From the NCBI RefSeq assembly GCF_000317535.1, contig NC_019757.1:4057501-4121500 (forward strand): 64,000 nt of DNA, given 5' to 3'. Made by a program: the position numbers and the translations under genes. Below, piece by piece: positions 17,948-26,756 of the stretch. The notes under the pieces were generated by a model. It worked only from the letters and a program-made list of their open reading frames with translations, searched no databases and had not been told where the DNA came from. Source of the stretch: Cylindrospermum stagnale PCC 7417 (GTDB lineage Bacteria; Cyanobacteriota; Cyanobacteriia; Cyanobacteriales; Nostocaceae). Positions within the stretch are counted from its first letter, which is position 1. Every line of letters starts with the position of its first letter.

Positions 17948-19741
17948 ATGCAGATGGATTGGATTAGCTTACTCAAAGCTCAACAAGTTGACTTCCTTCA
18001 ACGTGTGAAAAAACCCAAGACTTGCGACTTATCTTTATTGTCAAGTCAAGTCAAAGGTTGCCACAGTGAAATTATGGCATTTTGGGGCGAGGCATTGGCA
18101 AAATTACTCGATCTTTCTCGCCAACAAGCCGAAATTATCGCCAAAAATCCGCCGCCGACACCGCCTGAATATCCTGATCCTCCCGATTGGGCGATACCCT
18201 TTGCCAAGTACTTCCAGCGACAAGCAGAAGATTATTTTTTGCGAGAGCAAATCGTTGAGCGGGTGATGACAGAACGTCTGGGCAAGTTGGTGAAAAAATT
18301 GCCACAAGACACTTCGGAAAACATGGTGTTAGATGATGAGGGAAATTTGCGCGGTGAAAGTAATTTCATTTACTTGCTCGCCAATAACCCCAAGTTGAGT
18401 GTTAAAGTTTACGTAGCCGATGGAGAAAGTTTTAACGGTATTAAGAAAGATAAAATCCGGTGGTCAGTAACTCAAGAAGACTTGCGAAATCACCAAGTAT
18501 TAATTTTCCTGTGTTTGTTTTATCCTTTCACTGGTAAATTAGGATATGAAAAACAAGCGGTAATTACTGGCTTTTTACCCACAAATCAACTTGATTTTGC
18601 AGAACCAAAGCTGTACATCACTGCAAGTAATTTGTTGTATGTGGGAGGATTGAGTTGGTATTTAGAATCATTAATGACCAGCAAAGATGCGTCATTGGTA
18701 GTTAATGAAAAAACGATAGTCGAGACGATTCAGACTTTGCCACCAGACCATCCCCAAAAAAGCATTATCGGTGACTGGGAATACTGGCAAACATTGATTG
18801 GACACACCAGAGGAATTAATTGCCTAGCCTATTCTTCAAGAACGCAGACAGCGAACAGTTCAGGCTGTAAGCATGATACAACTGTGCCTATATTGGCCAG
18901 TGGCAGTCGTGGGGAGACGAAGTTATGGGATTTAGCTAAGGGTGAATTAATCGAGACTTTATCAGAATATCCTTGGGTGGTATCTGGGCTAGTGGATGAA
19001 GTGAATTCTCTAGCTTTTAGTTCAGATGGACAAACTTTAGTAAGTGGTGGTGCAGACTCGACGATTAAGATTTGGCACACGGGGGCACTAGATTTAATAG
19101 ATATTCTGCACAAGCATCATGGGGTAGTACGGTGTGTGGCTTTTACCCCTGATGGCAGTATGTTAGCTACTGGGGGGGATGACAGAAAAATTCTGTTTTG
19201 GAATTTGCGACACCGTCAGGTAGAGATTGCCTTGTCTTTAGATGATACAGCGGCGCATTCTTTGGTTTTGAGCCAAGACGGGCAAATTTTGATTACAGGT
19301 AGCTACCGCAAAATTAAAGTCTGGCGCACCTCATGCCAAGAGGGAAATACAACTTTGCTGGATACCGAACCACTGCTTACCTTGATGGGTCATTCTCACA
19401 TTGTTAGTTCTCTAGCAATCAGTGCTGATGCTAAGTTGCTCGTCAGTGGTAGCCGGGATAAGATGATTAAAATTTGGCAGTTGGAGACTGGGGAATTGCT
19501 TCACACTCTTAAGGGACATAGAGATGCTGTAGAGGCGATCGCACTTAGTCCCGACGGGCAAATTATCGCCAGCGGTAGTGCGGATAAAACTATTAGGTTG
19601 TGGCATCTACAAACAGGCTCACTGCTGGGTACTTTTACAGGACACGCAAACACAGTCACAGCACTGGCTTTCACTGCTTCCGGGGATATGTTGGTGAGTG
19701 GAAGTTTGGATAAGACGATTAAGATTTGGCAGAGAAGTTAA
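17948..19741 (+). CDS. WD40-repeat protein
   Basis: A 597-residue protein with two parts. The N-terminal 270 residues are a cyanobacterial region without a motif I recognise (a proline-rich patch PPPTPPEYPDPPDW near 64-77, then a mixed domain with VKVYVADGESFNGIKKDKIRW). From about 285 to the end come seven WD40 repeats with regular IKIWQ/IRLWH endings and S.DG/SGS.D motifs, enough for one propeller. Such proteins serve as scaffolds; no enzymatic domain is visible. Start ATG 17948 (MQMDWISLL) could also be the second Met. A hairpin terminator follows at 19764. Confidence 0.9.
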   Translation: MQMDWISLLKAQQVDFLQRVKKPKTCDLSLLSSQVKGCHSEIMAFWGEALAKLLDLSRQQAEIIAKNPPPTPPEYPDPPDWAIPFAKYFQRQAEDYFLREQIVERVMTERLGKLVKKLPQDTSENMVLDDEGNLRGESNFIYLLANNPKLSVKVYVADGESFNGIKKDKIRWSVTQEDLRNHQVLIFLCLFYPFTGKLGYEKQAVITGFLPTNQLDFAEPKLYITASNLLYVGGLSWYLESLMTSKDASLVVNEKTIVETIQTLPPDHPQKSIIGDWEYWQTLIGHTRGINCLAYSSRTQTANSSGCKHDTTVPILASGSRGETKLWDLAKGELIETLSEYPWVVSGLVDEVNSLAFSSDGQTLVSGGADSTIKIWHTGALDLIDILHKHHGVVRCVAFTPDGSMLATGGDDRKILFWNLRHRQVEIALSLDDTAAHSLVLSQDGQILITGSYRKIKVWRTSCQEGNTTLLDTEPLLTLMGHSHIVSSLAISADAKLLVSGSRDKMIKIWQLETGELLHTLKGHRDAVEAIALSPDGQIIASGSADKTIRLWHLQTGSLLGTFTGHANTVTALAFTASGDMLVSGSLDKTIKIWQRS

Positions 19742-19763
19742 TCAACTGCAAATAGACAAAGGA

Positions 19764-19796
19764 CGCCAAGAGTATTTCTCTTGGCGTGTTTGTTTG
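19764..19796 (+). terminator. Rho-independent-like terminator after the WD40 gene
   Basis: A 9-bp perfect stem CGCCAAGAG / CTCTTGGCG (19764-19772, 19778-19786) with a 5-nt loop, followed by TGTTTGTTTG, 23 bp behind the stop codon. Confidence 0.65.
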
Positions 19797-19978
19797 CGTG
19801 GCTCTTCGGTATTTACTCTGCGAGAATTGCTCAACAAAATCTTAAAATGCTTGTCAATGATTGAAAACAGGCTGATTTCAATCACTTTGGACGTTATAGC
19901 CTGGATTTAGAAGCAAAGTATTAGCGTTTAACTAATAGTTTGCCATGAAAGGTACTGAAGAGCCGTTTATGTTCATAT

Positions 19979-20563
19979 TTAAGCAGCTGCCAATTTCTTC
20001 TTTTTCAAGAACATACTCACGGTACCAACTAGCAAGATACCGCCAAGAGTAGCTGGTTCAGGGACAGATTTACTTGGTTCTACTTCTACGATCCCGCCTA
20101 ATTTTCTGTTGCCTCCAAATCCACCAGAGGAATCGTTCCAGATGCCAGCAATATTCCAGTTGGTGAATGCATAATCTTCAGAACCAGCGAAGTTGTTTGG
20201 CTCACCAGGTGCCCAATTTGTATATGTCACAGGCTGTCCACTGATCCATTTAAATGCACCTTCTTGAACTACATCAGTGAAGCCAATCCAAAGCCGCTCA
20301 ACACCACCAAAAGTGCTGACGAGCCAATTGTTTTCGGCTGCATCGTTGATCGTAACCAGATTTCCTCCCGCAGCTACAGCCTGAGATTGAGCGCCAGTCC
20401 ATGAATCGGTAGTCGTTAAAAAATATTGGTGTCCATTGCTTGGGTTGGTGAAGGTGGCAGCAGAGGCCGCGCTTCCTATTCCCAAAGTCATAGCTGCTGC
20501 TGTTGCAGTCACTATTGATAGCTTCTTCACCCATAGGGGATTAAGGCAGGTCAGTTTCATCAC
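19979..20563 (-). CDS. PEP-CTERM-anchored C-type-lectin-like protein
   Basis: A secreted protein of 194 residues. It has an N-terminal signal peptide (VKKLSIVTATAAAMTLGIGSAASAA, about 12-36). The C-type lectin-like fold covers about 37-158 (GHQYFLTTTDSWTGAQSQA, NLVTINDAAENNWLVSTFGG, LWIGFTD, GAFKWISGQPVTYTNWAPGEPNN). A PEP-CTERM tail follows (VPEPATLGGILLVGTVSMFL, then KKKK). That tail is a sorting signal for exosortase-type processing. Ligand and role are unknown. It is monocistronic, between the WD40 gene and a Uma2 remnant. Confidence 0.88.
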   Translation of the reverse strand: MMKLTCLNPLWVKKLSIVTATAAAMTLGIGSAASAATFTNPSNGHQYFLTTTDSWTGAQSQAVAAGGNLVTINDAAENNWLVSTFGGVERLWIGFTDVVQEGAFKWISGQPVTYTNWAPGEPNNFAGSEDYAFTNWNIAGIWNDSSGGFGGNRKLGGIVEVEPSKSVPEPATLGGILLVGTVSMFLKKKKLAAA

Positions 20564-20781
20564 GAAAAATTCTCCTGTTGTTTGCTGTTTTAAATGTAAG
20601 TTTTTAGACTGAAGTTTTTATTCTACTGAGTAAATTATTTATTGAAAGGGTTACATGTTTCAAGTGGTTTATAGTTTAATTTACTTAAACTTTATCGTTT
20701 TTAGGATTTTATAGTGATTTTTGAGTTTACTTTATGCCAGCTTCATAAAATACGGGTTAAAATAAGTCACTTTGTATACTT

Positions 20782-21048
20782 TTGTGTAGGTCGGGAATAA
20801 GTAGTAAGGTAATTGAGATTCTTTCCCCAGGACAAAAGCTAAAGAAAGTACTTGGTAATTTATTACACTGTTGCCATCATGAAACGGAATTAGGCTGGTT
20901 GATCAACTCAGAAGCGGAAAGTATTCTGGCTGTGTTTCCTGGTCAAAAAGTGGAATCATCTGAGGGTGCTGATAAATTACCAATACTTGGGGGTATTGCG
21001 TTAGAACTGACAGTTAAAGGCGTTTCTGGCTGGTTGAATTTTGATTGA
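20782..21048 (+). pseudogene. C-terminal remnant of a Uma2/DUF820-type endonuclease
   Basis: The frame reads SKVIEILSPGQKLKKVLGN, then ELGWLINSEAESILAVFPGQ, then LPILGGIALELTVKGVSGWL. This matches the C-terminal half of Uma2 (DUF820) proteins, PD-(D/E)XK-fold proteins amplified in cyanobacteria. The N-terminal half with its catalytic Asp is missing: upstream sequence contains stops and no matching segment. The middle (LHCCHHETELG) also looks eroded. It is judged a decayed fragment. Confidence 0.65.
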
Positions 21049-21099
21049 GTTTCAACGCTCCAGGAACGCTGAGGAGTTATTCTGCATTGCCAAAAAATT

Positions 21100-23037
21100 C
21101 TAAAGCAAAACTGTCTCCACTCTTCGGTTATCTTCAGATAGCTTACCCGTCCGCAACCATTCTGCCATTTCTGCTGGTGCTTGCACTTGTTGGAGGTGTT
21201 CCCGTAGTTGTTTACCTTCGAGGATTTCTGTTTGCAACAGTTGCTGTGCGGTTTTCTCTAGCAAATCGCGGTTATGTTGCAGAATACTCAAGGCGATGTG
21301 GTGAGCATTATCTACAATCTGCTTGACTTCACGGTCAATTTCCTCAGCTACTTGGGGACTGATAGCCCGTCGGGGATTAGGATAACCTTCGAGAAATTGC
21401 TGTTGAATTTTTTCAAAGGCTACCGGACCCAAGCGATCGCTCATTCCATAAATTGTCACTACCCGTTCTGCCAAATCAGTGGCTTTTTGGATGTCGTCAG
21501 CAGCACCAGTAGATACCTTACCAAAAACGATTTCTTCGGCAGAACGTCCACCCAACAAAGTCGCAATCCGTCCGCGAATTTCATCTTCTACCATCAAAAA
21601 TCTGTCTTCTTCTGGCATCTGAATTGTGTAACCCAAGGCTCCCACACCACGGGGGACAACAGAGATTTTTTCGACTTTACCAGCACCAGGCATTAAAGCT
21701 GCAATGATGGCGTGACCAACTTCGTGATAAGCTACGGTCTTTTTCTCGGTTTCATTCAGTACGCGAGAGCGTTTTTCTAAACCAGCAACTAGGCGCTCAA
21801 TAGCTTCGTTGAAATCTGCCATTGTCACAGAGGAGCGATTTTGCCGCGCTGCTAACAGTGCAGCTTCATTCACGAGGTTGGCTAAATCTGCCCCCGCAAA
21901 GCCAGGAGTTCGAGTAGCAATAGTTCCCAAGTTGACATCTTCGGCTAATTTAACGTTTCTCGCGTGGACTTTAAGAATTGCTTCCCGACCGATTTTATCG
22001 GGACGATCTAGCAAAACTTGACGGTCAAAACGACCAGGACGGCGCAAGGCGGGGTCGAGGATTTCGGGGCGGTTGGTAGCGGCGATGATGATCACCCCTG
22101 TGTTGGTATCAAAGCCATCCATTTCTGTGAGTAACTGGTTGAGGGTTTGTTCTCGTTCATCATTACCGCCCATAATCGGCCCAGCACCACCGCGAGACTT
22201 ACCCAGGGCGTCTAATTCATCGATAAAGACGATACAGGGTGCTTGTTGTTTGGCTTGTTCAAATAAGTCGCGGACTCTAGCTGCACCTACACCAACGAAC
22301 AATTCGATAAATTCTGAACCAGAGATGCTGAAGAAGGGAACACTAGCTTCGCCGGCGATCGCTTTTGCTAGCATTGTTTTACCTGTTCCTGGAGGTCCAA
22401 TCAACAACACACCTTTGGGAATTTTTGCGCCTAAATTCGTGTATTTGGTTGCATTTTTGAGAAAATCGATGATTTCTTCGAGTTCGGCTTTAGCTTCATC
22501 TACGCCGGCTACATCAATAAATTTAACGCCAGTATTGCCTTCAGAATAGATCCGCGCTTTGCTTTTACCTACCGTTAACGCCGCCGGTCCACCACCCTGA
22601 CGATTGATTAAAAAGGCCCAAATTCCAAAGAAAATTAACGGTGGTGCTACCCAACTGATTAAAGTGCCAAGCCAGCCATTTTGATTGGGTGGTGGTGCGG
22701 CAAACTCTACATTATGTTCCCGAAGAATCTTTGGTAAATCCAAATCTAGGGCTACTGGTGTCGTAGTGAATACCTTTTCTGTCTGTTCAGCATCGGCAGT
22801 TTCGGTTTTGACAGAGTATTGAATGCGATCGCTTCCCACAATCGCCCGAACCACCTTACCCGCTTCTACCTGCGCCAAAAACGTGCTATAAGGAACTTGC
22901 GGTAATCGCATCCCAAAAAAACTTGGAACAATCAGGTTCAGTAGTAACAACAGCGTTAGCAAAATTAAAAAACTGCCGCCAAACTGCCGAACTCGCGGTG
23001 GTTTAAGCTGGTTCTTGTTATTAGTTTCTACAGGCAT
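21100..23037 (-). CDS. ftsH: ATP-dependent zinc metalloprotease FtsH
   Basis: Membrane-bound AAA+ protease that degrades damaged or unassembled membrane proteins; in cyanobacteria FtsH complexes handle photosystem repair and iron or phosphate responses, depending on paralogue. Two membrane segments are visible (about 20-40 and 123-145). They are followed by the Walker A GPPGTGKT (214-221), Walker [12 protein letters not shown] (about 269-279), the second region of homology ([19 protein letters not shown]) and the zinc site HEVGH (438-442). The length of 645 is normal. The paralogue with longer periplasmic region and this C terminus resembles the FtsH1 type, which I cannot prove. A DUF1614 gene follows upstream in the same direction, 65 bp away. 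Confidence 0.95.
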   Translation of the reverse strand: MPVETNNKNQLKPPRVRQFGGSFLILLTLLLLLNLIVPSFFGMRLPQVPYSTFLAQVEAGKVVRAIVGSDRIQYSVKTETADAEQTEKVFTTTPVALDLDLPKILREHNVEFAAPPPNQNGWLGTLISWVAPPLIFFGIWAFLINRQGGGPAALTVGKSKARIYSEGNTGVKFIDVAGVDEAKAELEEIIDFLKNATKYTNLGAKIPKGVLLIGPPGTGKTMLAKAIAGEASVPFFSISGSEFIELFVGVGAARVRDLFEQAKQQAPCIVFIDELDALGKSRGGAGPIMGGNDEREQTLNQLLTEMDGFDTNTGVIIIAATNRPEILDPALRRPGRFDRQVLLDRPDKIGREAILKVHARNVKLAEDVNLGTIATRTPGFAGADLANLVNEAALLAARQNRSSVTMADFNEAIERLVAGLEKRSRVLNETEKKTVAYHEVGHAIIAALMPGAGKVEKISVVPRGVGALGYTIQMPEEDRFLMVEDEIRGRIATLLGGRSAEEIVFGKVSTGAADDIQKATDLAERVVTIYGMSDRLGPVAFEKIQQQFLEGYPNPRRAISPQVAEEIDREVKQIVDNAHHIALSILQHNRDLLEKTAQQLLQTEILEGKQLREHLQQVQAPAEMAEWLRTGKLSEDNRRVETVLL

Positions 23038-23102
23038 TTTGATCTACCCTCAATTCAAATTCTTTATTAGTCCTTAGTTACTTAATTTTTAATCTTGAGT
23101 TA

Positions 23103-23771
23103 TCAGCTTAATAACAGAGCAAATAGACCACACAAAGCAATGCCATCAAACACCCCAGCACCACCAATACTCAATACCCCGGAACTCATAGCTTGAATAT
23201 CTTTTAGATGCAGCAAATCAGCACCTATTAGAGTCCCAAGAACTCCACCGGCAAAGGCCACAGGAGCCGCATGGGGTGAGGCAATTAACATTGCAGATAC
23301 AGCAGCAGTTAAGGGAGCCAGCAACGGATTCATTTGGATACCTATTCCCGGCACTACTCGCGCCGCAAAGTAGCTGACAACAGTCACAATCGCCGTAACT
23401 AGCAAAATTGCCAAAGCATTACCTTGAGTAAATTGGTACAGTGCCAACGCCACCGGAATTAAGCCCCCACCCACATTCACGGCGATCACAGTTGAGCTAG
23501 CCACTTTCCTTAAAGGTATACCCCAAAATTCTCTTACCCACAGCGTGGCGAAATCATCTGCCAATTGAATCGGAGCTTGTAGACGGTATAAGGGTATATT
23601 AATTGTGCTGGTGAGAATAATTAGCACCAGTAATAAAAAGGCAATGTTAGGAGAAAATCCCAATTTAGCAACGGCAATTTCTACCACATCTACTGCCACA
23701 GCAAACCAGATAAATGGTAGCAGTAGTAATAACACCAGAAATAAAAGTAATGAAACTGGTAGATAGATCAT
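23103..23771 (-). CDS. DUF1614 membrane protein
   Basis: A 222-residue polytopic protein of a family of unknown function. About seven hydrophobic segments are visible, starting MIYLPVSLLLFLVLLLLLPFIWF. The family-typical NVGGGLIPVAL (about 100-110), the PGIGIQMNPLLAPL region and a GGAGVFDGIALCG segment near the C terminus are present. It lies just upstream of ftsH in the same orientation, so both may be cotranscribed. Function unknown. Confidence 0.85.
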   Translation of the reverse strand: MIYLPVSLLLFLVLLLLLPFIWFAVAVDVVEIAVAKLGFSPNIAFLLLVLIILTSTINIPLYRLQAPIQLADDFATLWVREFWGIPLRKVASSTVIAVNVGGGLIPVALALYQFTQGNALAILLVTAIVTVVSYFAARVVPGIGIQMNPLLAPLTAAVSAMLIASPHAAPVAFAGGVLGTLIGADLLHLKDIQAMSSGVLSIGGAGVFDGIALCGLFALLLS

Positions 23772-23990
23772 GGGGATTGGGAAATAAAATTATTTTGTCA
23801 CTCACCCAAATCTGGCTAGAAGGATCACAGATGTTTTTTGAGAAATACTAAGAAAAAAGATCATGTCAGGATTCTTCTAAGTAGCCATCGTCAACTGTGT
23901 ACACCATAAGCACGAAAAAACCTTAGTTCCTATTACCTCTTACCTATTGCCTCATTGCTTCATTGCCTAATTGCCTCTTACCGAACTTTT

Positions 23991-24182
23991 ATGGAAAATC
24001 AAATGGGATTTGTACTGAAACTGATTCTACTCTCAGGTTTGTTATCGCTATTGATTAAATATGCCGCACCGAGTTTATTAATTCCGGCGACAGCAACGAA
24101 CGCGCTGATTATAGTTCTGTTGCCTACTGTAATTATGGCGATCGCACTACTGTGGCGAATCCCAAGACAAAAACAAAACTAA
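23991..24182 (+). CDS. Small two-helix membrane protein
   Basis: A 63-residue protein if started at ATG 23991 (MENQMGFVLKLILLSG); the open frame reaches back to 23955 but that extension looks like spacer. Two hydrophobic segments (VLKLILLSGLLSLLIKYA and ALIIVLLPTVIMAIALLW) end in a basic tail PRQKQN. No family name comes to mind. The AI-2E transporter gene follows after about 90 bp in the same direction. Confidence 0.65.
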   Translation: MENQMGFVLKLILLSGLLSLLIKYAAPSLLIPATATNALIIVLLPTVIMAIALLWRIPRQKQN

Positions 24183-24272
24183 ACACAATCATCAAGGCGG
24201 AACTTGGTAAAATCAACTAACCTAGGTGCATTGTTAGAAAATTGCATCTCGCCAAGTGTTGGGAGTCCGCCT

Positions 24273-25406
24273 GTGAACCTCGGTCAATGGATCGGTCTAA
24301 TCGCGCTACTACTGTCTTTATACATATTGTGGCAAATTCGGGAAGTGCTCTTACTGATGTTTGCCGCAGTCGTATTAGCAACTACCTTAAACCGCTTGGC
24401 GCGACGCTTTCAGCGCTCAGGTCTACGTCGTGGCTTGGCCGTTGTACTGGCAGTAAGTCTCTTTTTTGCTGGTGTCATCGGGTTCTTCTGGCTGATAGTG
24501 CCGCCTTTTGCCCAGCAATTTCGCGAACTAACCTATCGCGTTCCCCAAGGTTTTGGGCGCTTTAATAGTTGGCTTGATGAACTGCGAAGTCATATTCCTA
24601 TCGAATTACTGCCCTACATACCCGATCTTAACAGTCTGATCGAACAAGCACAGCCTTTAATCAATCGGGCTTTAGGAAACTCCTTCGCCTTTGTCTCTGG
24701 CTCTTTAGAAATTGTCCTCAAGGTTTTGCTAGTGCTGGTTTTAACAGGGATGTTTTTAGCCAACCCCGACGCTTACCGGAAAGTATTTGTGCGGCTGTTT
24801 CCCTCATTTTATCGGCGGCGGGTGGATGGGATTTTAGAGAAATGTGAAGTTTCATTAGAAGGCTGGATCACAGGTGCTGCCATTGGTGTCTCTGTTGTGG
24901 GTTTGATGAGTATGGTTGGCTTGTCAATCTTGCACGTCAAAGCAGCTTTAGCACTAGGGGTTTTGGCAGGCTTTATGAACTTGATTCCCAACTTGGGTCC
25001 AACCATCAGCGTCATACCTGCAATGGCGATCGCACTTTTGGATACTCCCTGGAAAGTCTTGGCTGTCTTTATTCTCTACTTCTTCATTCAACAAGTTGAG
25101 AGCAACTTCATCACCCCCATCGTCATGGAGAAGCAAGTTTCACTACTCCCCGCAGTAACCTTAATTTCTCAGCTATTTTTTGTCACCTTCTTTGGCTTTT
25201 TAGGATTATTTCTCGCCCTACCTCTAACTGTTGTCGCTAAAATTTGGGTGCAAGAAGTATTAATTAAAGATGTATTAGATCAATGGGGAGATAATCATCA
25301 ACAAGCTACAGAGTTGGTGATAGTTTCAGAAACTCCTAGATTTGAGGATTCAGCTCAAGCAAATGAGAGAAGAGAGCCAGAAATCCCGAAGAGTGACGAT
25401 GAATAG
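24273..25406 (+). CDS. AI-2E family transporter (PerM/TqsA family)
   Basis: A polytopic membrane protein of the autoinducer-2 exporter superfamily, whose members export small molecules or act in ion homeostasis; the substrate here is unknown. Family features are the two N-terminal helices (WIGLIALLLSLYILWQIREVLLL), an extracytoplasmic middle (FRELTYRVPQ onward), and the signature LGVLAGFMNLIPNLGPTIS (about 225-243) with C-terminal helices. I prefer GTG 24273 (MNLGQWIGLIALL) to the TTG at 24204, because homologues begin at that point. The last 40 residues are acidic and disordered. Confidence 0.85.
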   Translation: MNLGQWIGLIALLLSLYILWQIREVLLLMFAAVVLATTLNRLARRFQRSGLRRGLAVVLAVSLFFAGVIGFFWLIVPPFAQQFRELTYRVPQGFGRFNSWLDELRSHIPIELLPYIPDLNSLIEQAQPLINRALGNSFAFVSGSLEIVLKVLLVLVLTGMFLANPDAYRKVFVRLFPSFYRRRVDGILEKCEVSLEGWITGAAIGVSVVGLMSMVGLSILHVKAALALGVLAGFMNLIPNLGPTISVIPAMAIALLDTPWKVLAVFILYFFIQQVESNFITPIVMEKQVSLLPAVTLISQLFFVTFFGFLGLFLALPLTVVAKIWVQEVLIKDVLDQWGDNHQQATELVIVSETPRFEDSAQANERREPEIPKSDDE

Positions 25407-25420
25407 TCCATCATCTCGTA

Positions 25421-25597
25421 GGACAGGCATCTTGCCTGTCCAGCAATAAAAATTAAAGTCCCAATTGCGCCTGTTTGCCATTTTGTAGCCTATAATGTAG
25501 TATATAAGTTACAAATAATATAAAACACACCTAACCGCCTAGCTCCCTTACCGAATTCCTAAGGGGAGTGTAGAGACGTTGCATGCAACGTCTCTAC
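25421..25597. repeat. Two dispersed palindromic elements
   Basis: GGACAGGC / GCCTGTCC forms a hairpin at 25421-25441. The palindrome GTAGAGACGTTGCA / TGCAACGTCTCTAC is perfect over 28 bp at 25570-25597. Similar copies of both are found elsewhere in the window (37020-37038; 9423-9448 and 37639-37666). Both lie in the gap before the 25643 gene. Confidence 0.7.
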
Positions 25598-25642
25598 ATT
25601 AGCAGGAGAAAGGTCTTACATTTATATATAGGAGGGTAAAAG

Positions 25643-26389
25643 TTGAAACTTAATCAAGTCATAGCAATTCTGCAAACAGTTAAAGCTAACACCGCAAAAG
25701 CTAAAACATCTGTTTATCAACTAATTCAAAAAAGTGCCCTATTTCAGGGGATATCACGAACATTTCAGCCAGTAGCTGAAGATGGCTTTGTCTATCCCCC
25801 AGAAAATCAGACCCTGCAAATGAAAGCAGAGGATTTGCTAACTCAATTTGAGCAAGCTTGCACAGAACTATTTAACTTATGTGCAACCCAAGATTGGGCT
25901 AATGCTCAAGCCAAAGCAGATATAGTAGTTGATGGAACAACAATCTTACGGGAAGTACCTGTTTCTTATCTGCTGTTTTTAGAAAAGCAGTTAACTGACA
26001 TGAAAACCTTCATCTCCACACTACCCGTTTTAGATAATAGCGAATCTTGGATTTATGATCAGCAACAAGCGTGCTTTGCTACCGAAGCAAAATACACCAC
26101 CAAAACCAAACGAATAGTTAAGCCAGTGGTATTGTATGAAGCCACAAAAGAGCATCCCGCACAAGTGAAAGAATCCTCTGAAGATGTGCCGGAAGGAACT
26201 TGGCGCACAGTTAAATTTTCTGGCGCAATTTCCCAAGCAAGGCAAAATGAATTGCTACGGCGCGTAGACAGACTAACCCAAGAAGTTATTTTTGCTAGAG
26301 AACAGGCAAACAGTTTAGAAGTTACCGAACAAAATCAAGTTGCTAGATCAATTTTTGGTTACTTGTTTGCACCGTCAAATTTCAGGTAG
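25643..26389 (+). CDS. Conserved protein of unknown function linked to permuted tRNA-like RNAs
   Basis: A soluble, mostly helical 248-residue protein. It starts at TTG (25643) behind a strong ribosome site, GGAGG at 25631-25635, unusual for this genome. Visible blocks are MKLNQVIAILQTVKANTAKA, an ALFQGISRTFQP..EDG segment (about 33-50), WANAQAKADIVVDGTTILREVPVSYLLFLEKQLTD (about 88-123), a Lys-rich linker (TKTKRIVKPVVLYEATKEHPAQ) and WRTVKFSGAISQARQNELL. I recall similar uncharacterised proteins from actinobacteria and phages but cannot name a function. It ends 30 bp before the first of two permuted tRNA-like RNAs. Shared direction and a single terminator at 26757 suggest one transcription unit. 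RNA binding is a guess. Confidence 0.75.
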   Translation: MKLNQVIAILQTVKANTAKAKTSVYQLIQKSALFQGISRTFQPVAEDGFVYPPENQTLQMKAEDLLTQFEQACTELFNLCATQDWANAQAKADIVVDGTTILREVPVSYLLFLEKQLTDMKTFISTLPVLDNSESWIYDQQQACFATEAKYTTKTKRIVKPVVLYEATKEHPAQVKESSEDVPEGTWRTVKFSGAISQARQNELLRRVDRLTQEVIFAREQANSLEVTEQNQVARSIFGYLFAPSNFR

Positions 26390-26395
26390 AATAGT

Positions 26396-26554
26396 ATTGG
26401 AGCGCAAGTTTAGTTTCAGTGTCTACAGGAGAATTTGTAGGTTCGATTCCTACTCCCTCGACTTCATTAAACCGGGGGATAGCCAAATGGTAAAGGCACT
26501 CCTGACACAATAAGTCTCATAATTAGTTTTAGGTTATTGCTCCAATCTAAACTT
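26396..26554 (+). ncRNA. Permuted tRNA-like RNA 1
   Basis: A full tRNA-like fold in circularly permuted order. First comes the 3' part: anticodon-stem strand AGGAG (26427-26431), variable AATTT, T arm GTAGG-TTCGATT-CCTAC (26437-26453), acceptor TCCCTCG (26454-26460) and discriminator A (26461). After an 11-nt linker comes the 5' part: acceptor CGGGGGA (26473-26479), TA, D arm GCCA...AGGC with GG in the loop (26482-26497), A26, then CTCCT (26499-26503). Acceptor 7/7 with one G-U, T stem 5/5, anticodon-position stem 5/5. No U33 or anticodon loop can be formed. The stem continues as GTGTC / GACAC across a TAC bulge. Flanks ATTGGAGC and AAGTTTAG match GCTCCAAT and CTAAACTT at 26539-26554. The D arm resembles tRNA-Gln. 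Confidence 0.8.
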
Positions 26555-26559
26555 AAAAA

Positions 26560-26720
26560 TTCACCTTCTGCATCGACCTCTGTAAACAAATGTCAGTGGG
26601 ACACGAGTTCAAATCTTGTCCGGTCCTCCAAAATTTTGGGCTGGTAGTTTAGCGGTAAAACACCACGACTTAAAGATTAAACTTACAGTAACCGGAAATT
26701 AACTCGGCAGAAATCGTGAA
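26560..26720 (+). ncRNA. Permuted tRNA-like RNA 2
   Basis: The second copy of the same architecture with different sequence. The 3' part has stem strand GTGG (26596-26599), T arm ACGAG-TTCAAAT-CTTGT (26603-26619), acceptor CCGGTCC (26620-26626) and T-CCA (26627-26630). A 7-nt linker AAATTTT follows. The 5' part has acceptor GGGCTGG (26638-26644), TA, D arm GTTT...AAAC (26647-26661), A26, CCAC (26663-26666). Acceptor 7/7 with two G-U pairs, T and D stems complete, anticodon-position stem 4 bp continuing as GTC / GAC across a bulged A. Outer nested helices are CTGTAA / TTACAG, TTCTGC / GCAGAA and TTCAC / GTGAA (26560-26564 with 26716-26720). D arm and U73 resemble tRNA-Gly. No anticodon loop is formed. 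Confidence 0.78.
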
Positions 26721-26756
26721 ACAAAGCACCTAAAAGCTGATAACTTTTAGTTACCA

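Noticed and set aside
26473-26630. Ordinary tRNA with an intron (5' half at 26473, 3' half at 26630)
   Set aside because: The acceptor strands CGGGGGA and CCGGTCC do not pair; each half pairs instead with the half placed on the other side, supporting permutation.
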